A stretch of DNA of 8,095 nt, taken from NCBI GenBank assembly GCA_045657105.1, contig JAZOSN010000010.1:1-8095 (forward strand), in the 5' to 3' direction. The notes beneath the pieces are model-generated. The model was not told the DNA's origin. It did not search any database and was given only the letters and a program-made list of their open reading frames with translations. A program made the translations under genes and the position numbers. Every line of letters starts with the position of its first letter. Position 1 is the first letter of the stretch. Positions 6,868 to 8,095 of this stretch are shown here, piece after piece. The stretch is from SIG672 sp045657105. GTDB taxonomy: Bacteria > Bacillota > Clostridia > Oscillospirales > CAG-272.

Positions 6868-7048
6868 CATTTGTCGCAAGGTGAGTTATCCCACTTTGCT
6901 AAGTTTCGGAAAGGACAAAATTGACATATGATGGCAATTTTACCCCACCTCTTATCCTGTTCCCTATAATTGCATTTTAGGATTTTTGCAACCGGTATTG
7001 TTTGCGTTCTCAAAATTTTCGAATCTATTTTGTAAAAAGGAGTTTATA
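6868..7048 (+). promoter_or_regulatory. gap between islet genes: weak hairpin and lone -10 candidate
   Basis: AAAATTG (6917-6923) can pair with CAATTTT (6935-6941), an AT-rich stem followed by T/A bases. It could be a weak end signal for the lipoprotein transcript. A perfect TATAAT lies at 6965-6970, but no good -35 is found at 16-18 bases; TTTACC at 6939 is 20 bases away. The TTGACA at 6921 has no matching -10. A promoter for the downstream gene is therefore only suggested. Confidence 0.3.
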
Positions 7049-7543
7049 ATGACAGATGCTTGGATAGGTGTTATAGGAACACTCATAGGTACTGTTTTGG
7101 GTACGGTTTTAGGTTGGTGTTTAGGTCACATTAAAAGCAACCGCATAATATTCAATATTAAAGAGATACATTTGCGAGATAAAGAAGATTATTACAGAGC
7201 GTATTTTAAGCTGAATATGTTTAACAAATCTGAGAAGCCCAAAGCATTAAGAGATCTTAAAATATGTGGCTATAAGAATGGGGAATGTGTTATTGAAGCC
7301 GAAGTTGAGTCCTCGCCCAACGAAGGCTTTAAGAATCACACAGAAAGAGAAGAATATGAGGCGTATTTGCATGCCATCTCTTTATTATCTATCAACGCTT
7401 ATGAGAGCAAAGAAGAAAGTTGCAAGATTGACATAATAGAATGGGAAGATGGTGCAAAATTTTATTTGGAGTACAAAGATGACAAATTCAAACTTCGGAA
7501 AATCCCTATAACTATTGTGGTAAAAAAGAAACCTAAAAAGTAA
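7049..7543 (+). CDS. small membrane-anchored protein with glycine-zipper helix, unknown function
   Basis: The protein has 164 residues. The start at 7049 was chosen because AAAAAGGAG precedes it by six bases and the membrane helix begins at once; the in-frame upstream ATG at 6986 lacks such a site. Residues 5-27 (WIGVIGTLIGTVLGTVLG, then WCLG) form one helix with glycines at 7, 10, 14, 18, 22 and 26, a near-perfect GxxxG zipper that would promote helix packing and oligomers. A cytosolic or outer domain (30-164) alternates beta strands with charged stretches (YYRAYFKLNMF, ECVIEAEVESS, AKFYLEYKDDKFKLRK) and ends in a very basic tail, VVKKKPKK. I recognise no named family. Codons are strongly AT-biased, even more than in the lipoprotein gene, which supports foreign origin. 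It is the second cargo gene of the tRNA islet and its stop is close to a repeat-rich segment. Confidence 0.78.
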   Translation: MTDAWIGVIGTLIGTVLGTVLGWCLGHIKSNRIIFNIKEIHLRDKEDYYRAYFKLNMFNKSEKPKALRDLKICGYKNGECVIEAEVESSPNEGFKNHTEREEYEAYLHAISLLSINAYESKEESCKIDIIEWEDGAKFYLEYKDDKFKLRKIPITIVVKKKPKK

Positions 7544-7548
7544 GCGAA

Positions 7549-7568
7549 TGTACACCCTTTGTACACCC
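7549..7568 (+). repeat. two direct repeats TGTACACCC, period 11
   Basis: TGTACACCC occurs at 7549-7557 and 7560-7568, starting five bases after the stop of the islet's second gene. An 11-base spacing puts both on the same face of the helix, as in paired protein-binding sites. Integrase arm sites near an att site often look like this, but no binding protein is known here. Confidence 0.5.
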
Positions 7569-7596
7569 GAGCGATATTAAGCACTATAAAAACCAC

Positions 7597-7677
7597 TCAC
7601 CCACACACAAACTACCAAGCGTAAAATCTTCCTTTTCGGTGGATTTTACGCTTGGTTTACACAAAAATCACCCACAC
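7597..7677. repeat. 15-bp inverted repeat bracketed by direct repeats TCACCCACAC
   Basis: ACCAAGCGTAAAATC (7614-7628) and GATTTTACGCTTGGT (7642-7656) are a perfect 15-base inverted repeat around 13 bases. TCACCCACAC occurs on both sides, at 7597-7606 and 7668-7677. The hairpin lacks a solid T-run (GGTTTACAC follows), so it is a poor Rho-independent terminator, though it may protect the 3' end of the preceding transcript. Its place just inside the right end of the islet also fits a recombination or processing site. Confidence 0.6.
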
Positions 7678-7704
7678 GCAGATAGACTCAAACACTTATG
7701 AAAA

Positions 7705-7745
7705 CTCCTAAGGGTTAGTTGTGAGTTCGATTCTCGCTGCGGGTG
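7705..7745 (+). pseudogene. displaced 3' half of tRNA-Arg(CCT), attR remnant
   Basis: The segment reads from the anticodon loop to the discriminator: CTCCTAAGGGTTAGTT (7705-7720) identical to the intact gene, T stem GTGAG/CTCGC (7721-7725/7733-7737) around an identical TTCGATT loop, then TGCGGGT and G (7738-7745), identical to the 3' acceptor strand. CCA is absent (TGT follows). The 5' half is missing: the bases before it (GAAAA) do not pair with GGGTT. All seven differences from the intact gene lie in the T stem, where pairing is kept. It cannot make a tRNA. Confidence 0.88.
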
Positions 7746-7746
7746 T

Positions 7747-7783
7747 AAAATACTCGTACCCACTCTGTGGGTACGAGTATTTT
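7747..7783. terminator. 17-bp hairpin terminator after the tRNA remnant
   Basis: The arms 7747-7763 and 7767-7783 pair perfectly over 17 bases around TCT. The inner part is CTCGTACCCAC/GTGGGTACGAG, and the outside has AAAA on the left and TTTT on the right. It can end transcripts in both directions. It was probably the original terminator of the host tRNA-Arg before the insertion. Confidence 0.82.
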
Positions 7784-7795
7784 CTGTTATAAATT

Positions 7796-7876
7796 GAATC
7801 GAACTCCGCATTTGCAGGGCAAATGCTTGGTCTGCGCTTCGCTTGGTTATGGCAAAACTTAATTTCGACGCAGACC
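7796..7876. repeat. inverted T-arm motif and two further palindromes
   Basis: GAATCGAACTC (7796-7806) is the exact reverse complement of GAGTTCGATTC in the remnant's T arm (7723-7733). Next come GCATTTGC/GCAAATGC (7808-7815/7819-7826, 3-base loop) and GGTCTGCG/CGCAGACC (7829-7836/7869-7876, 32-base loop). No open frame of any credibility is present. The segment looks like a palindrome-rich non-coding unit or the relic of an older insertion. Together with 7544-7795 it makes up the gene-free stretch before the last gene. Confidence 0.5.
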
Positions 7877-7877
7877 T

Positions 7878-7903
7878 TGGGTTCTGATTCTTGCTAGGGA
7901 TGT
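7878..7903 (+). pseudogene. possible third, degraded tRNA 3' end
   Basis: GGTTCTGATTCTTGCTAGGG resembles the remnant at 7705-7745. Aligned after GATTCT, 12 of 16 bases match through the shared GTAAAA that leads into the next hairpin. There is one extra base in the T loop and the T stem no longer pairs. Its position, directly before another terminator, repeats the layout of the two better copies. Confidence 0.4.
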
Positions 7904-7941
7904 AAAAAAGCAGTTCTTGCTTGTGCAAGAGTTGCTTTTTT
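7904..7941. terminator. 17-bp hairpin terminator after the third T-arm-like stretch
   Basis: Arms 7904-7920 and 7925-7941 pair over 17 bases with two adjacent wobble pairs around the loop TTGT. The inner part is TTCTTGC/GCAAGAG and the flanks are AAAAAA and TTTTTT, so it can act on either strand. Confidence 0.8.
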
Positions 7942-8010
7942 GTTTTCTCTGTAAATTACAATTTATTACTCTACCCACGGACAAATTAACAAACAAATTC
8001 ACACAAATAA

Positions 8011-8043
8011 AAATCCCATTCCTGCGGTGCAGGAAGGGGATTT
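8011..8043 (-). terminator. terminator of the gene at the right edge
   Basis: Two stacked stems, AAATCCC/GGGATTT (8011-8017/8037-8043) and TTCCTGC/GCAGGAA (8019-8025/8029-8035), enclose GGT with one unpaired base on each side. On the minus strand the hairpin is followed by TTTTTATTTG, a good U-tract. On the plus strand the tail TTTGGTTTTT is weaker. It lies 18 bases beyond the minus-strand stop at 8062. The stretch 7945-8010 shows nothing else. Confidence 0.8.
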
Positions 8044-8061
8044 GGTTTTTATTAAGACTTG

Positions 8062-8094
8062 TTAGTCAATAATAGCACCGGTTTCATCGGTGGT
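8062..8094 (-). CDS. C-terminal end of a minus-strand gene, cut by window edge
   Basis: Only ten residues, TTDETGAIID, and a TAA stop are inside the window. The frame is open to the edge, and the stop is followed at the right distance by a strong minus-strand terminator, which is the main reason to call it. The product cannot be identified from so little. Confidence 0.45.
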   Translation of the reverse strand, partial: TTDETGAIID

Positions 8095-8095
8095 A

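Larger units (their letters stand above)
5867..7720 (+). mobile_element. integrase-less genomic islet in tRNA-Arg(CCT)
   Basis: A 16-base identical core, CTCCTAAGGGTTAGTT, occurs in the tRNA anticodon loop and stem (5867-5882) and again at 7705-7720, 1838 bases away in the same orientation. The similarity continues to the tRNA 3' end (34 of 41 bases identical). This is the classical attL/attR arrangement left by a tyrosine recombinase that uses a tRNA anticodon loop. The DNA inside differs from the backbone: sampled 60-base blocks give 23/60 GC (6121-6180) and 18/60 GC (7141-7200) against 33/60 in glyS (3481-3540). It holds a lipoprotein gene and a small membrane protein gene, but no integrase, excisionase, replication or conjugation gene. 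It is either a decayed element, a satellite mobilised in trans, or cargo left by deletion. Borders are sequence-supported; the mechanism is inferred. Confidence 0.7.

Noticed and set aside
6921..6926. Perfect TTGACA between the two islet genes as a promoter
   Set aside because: No -10 sequence lies at 16-18 bases downstream; that stretch reads TACCCCACC.
7614..7656. 15-bp inverted repeat as a standard terminator of the 164-residue protein gene
   Set aside because: The stem is long, but only three T follow before ACAC, so it does not meet the U-tract requirement; it is listed as a repeat instead.
7668..7928. 86-codon minus-strand frame across the right end of the islet
   Set aside because: It reads through the tRNA remnants and two hairpin terminators, lacks a ribosome binding site, and is the usual kind of false protein predicted opposite tRNA ends.

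Overview
The window looks like chromosomal DNA of a low-to-moderate GC member of the Bacillota, most likely a gut-type Clostridia lineage. The reasons are strong GGAGG-type ribosome binding sites, near-consensus sigma-A promoters, the PadR/DUF1700/DUF4097 operon, a dimeric (eukaryote-like) glycyl-tRNA synthetase and an LCP-fold envelope protein. I cannot name the species.

Left part (1-5632), host backbone. A plus-strand gene truncated by the window edge (2-937) encodes a MORN_2/YwqK-like repeat protein. It converges on a minus-strand operon across a shared hairpin terminator (936-965). That operon reads, in transcription order, PadR regulator (2530-2844), DUF1700/HAAS membrane protein (1934-2533) and DUF4097 anchored beta-solenoid (967-1932). 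Genes overlap or nearly abut, and the promoter carries an inverted repeat over its spacer and -10, as expected for self-repression. Upstream lies a second minus-strand unit: an LCP-like membrane protein with a large acidic low-complexity insertion (4379-5632), then glyS (2952-4349), with one strong promoter at 5680-5708 and a terminator at 2905-2938.

Middle and right part (5791-7945), tRNA locus and accessory DNA. A complete tRNA-Arg(CCT) gene (5836-5910) has its own promoter and terminator. After it the DNA becomes AT-rich and carries two genes of unknown role: a lipoprotein (5992-6867) and a small membrane protein with a glycine-zipper helix (7049-7543). At 7705-7745 the 3' half of the same tRNA reappears, from the anticodon loop to the discriminator base. 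Its first 16 bases match the intact gene exactly. This is the footprint of a site-specific insertion into the tRNA gene, giving an islet of about 1.84 kb with no integrase. A third, much degraded T-arm-like stretch follows at 7878-7903. Each of the three T-arms is followed directly by a long hairpin terminator, which suggests successive insertions or recombination at one tRNA target. Several further inverted and direct repeats lie between 7549 and 7876.

Right edge. The last codons of a minus-strand gene (8062-8094) are followed by a good terminator (8011-8043), where host backbone probably resumes. I found no CRISPR array, insertion sequence, rRNA or recognisable defence system. The most noteworthy item is the integrase-less tRNA-Arg islet and its array of tRNA-end-plus-terminator units.
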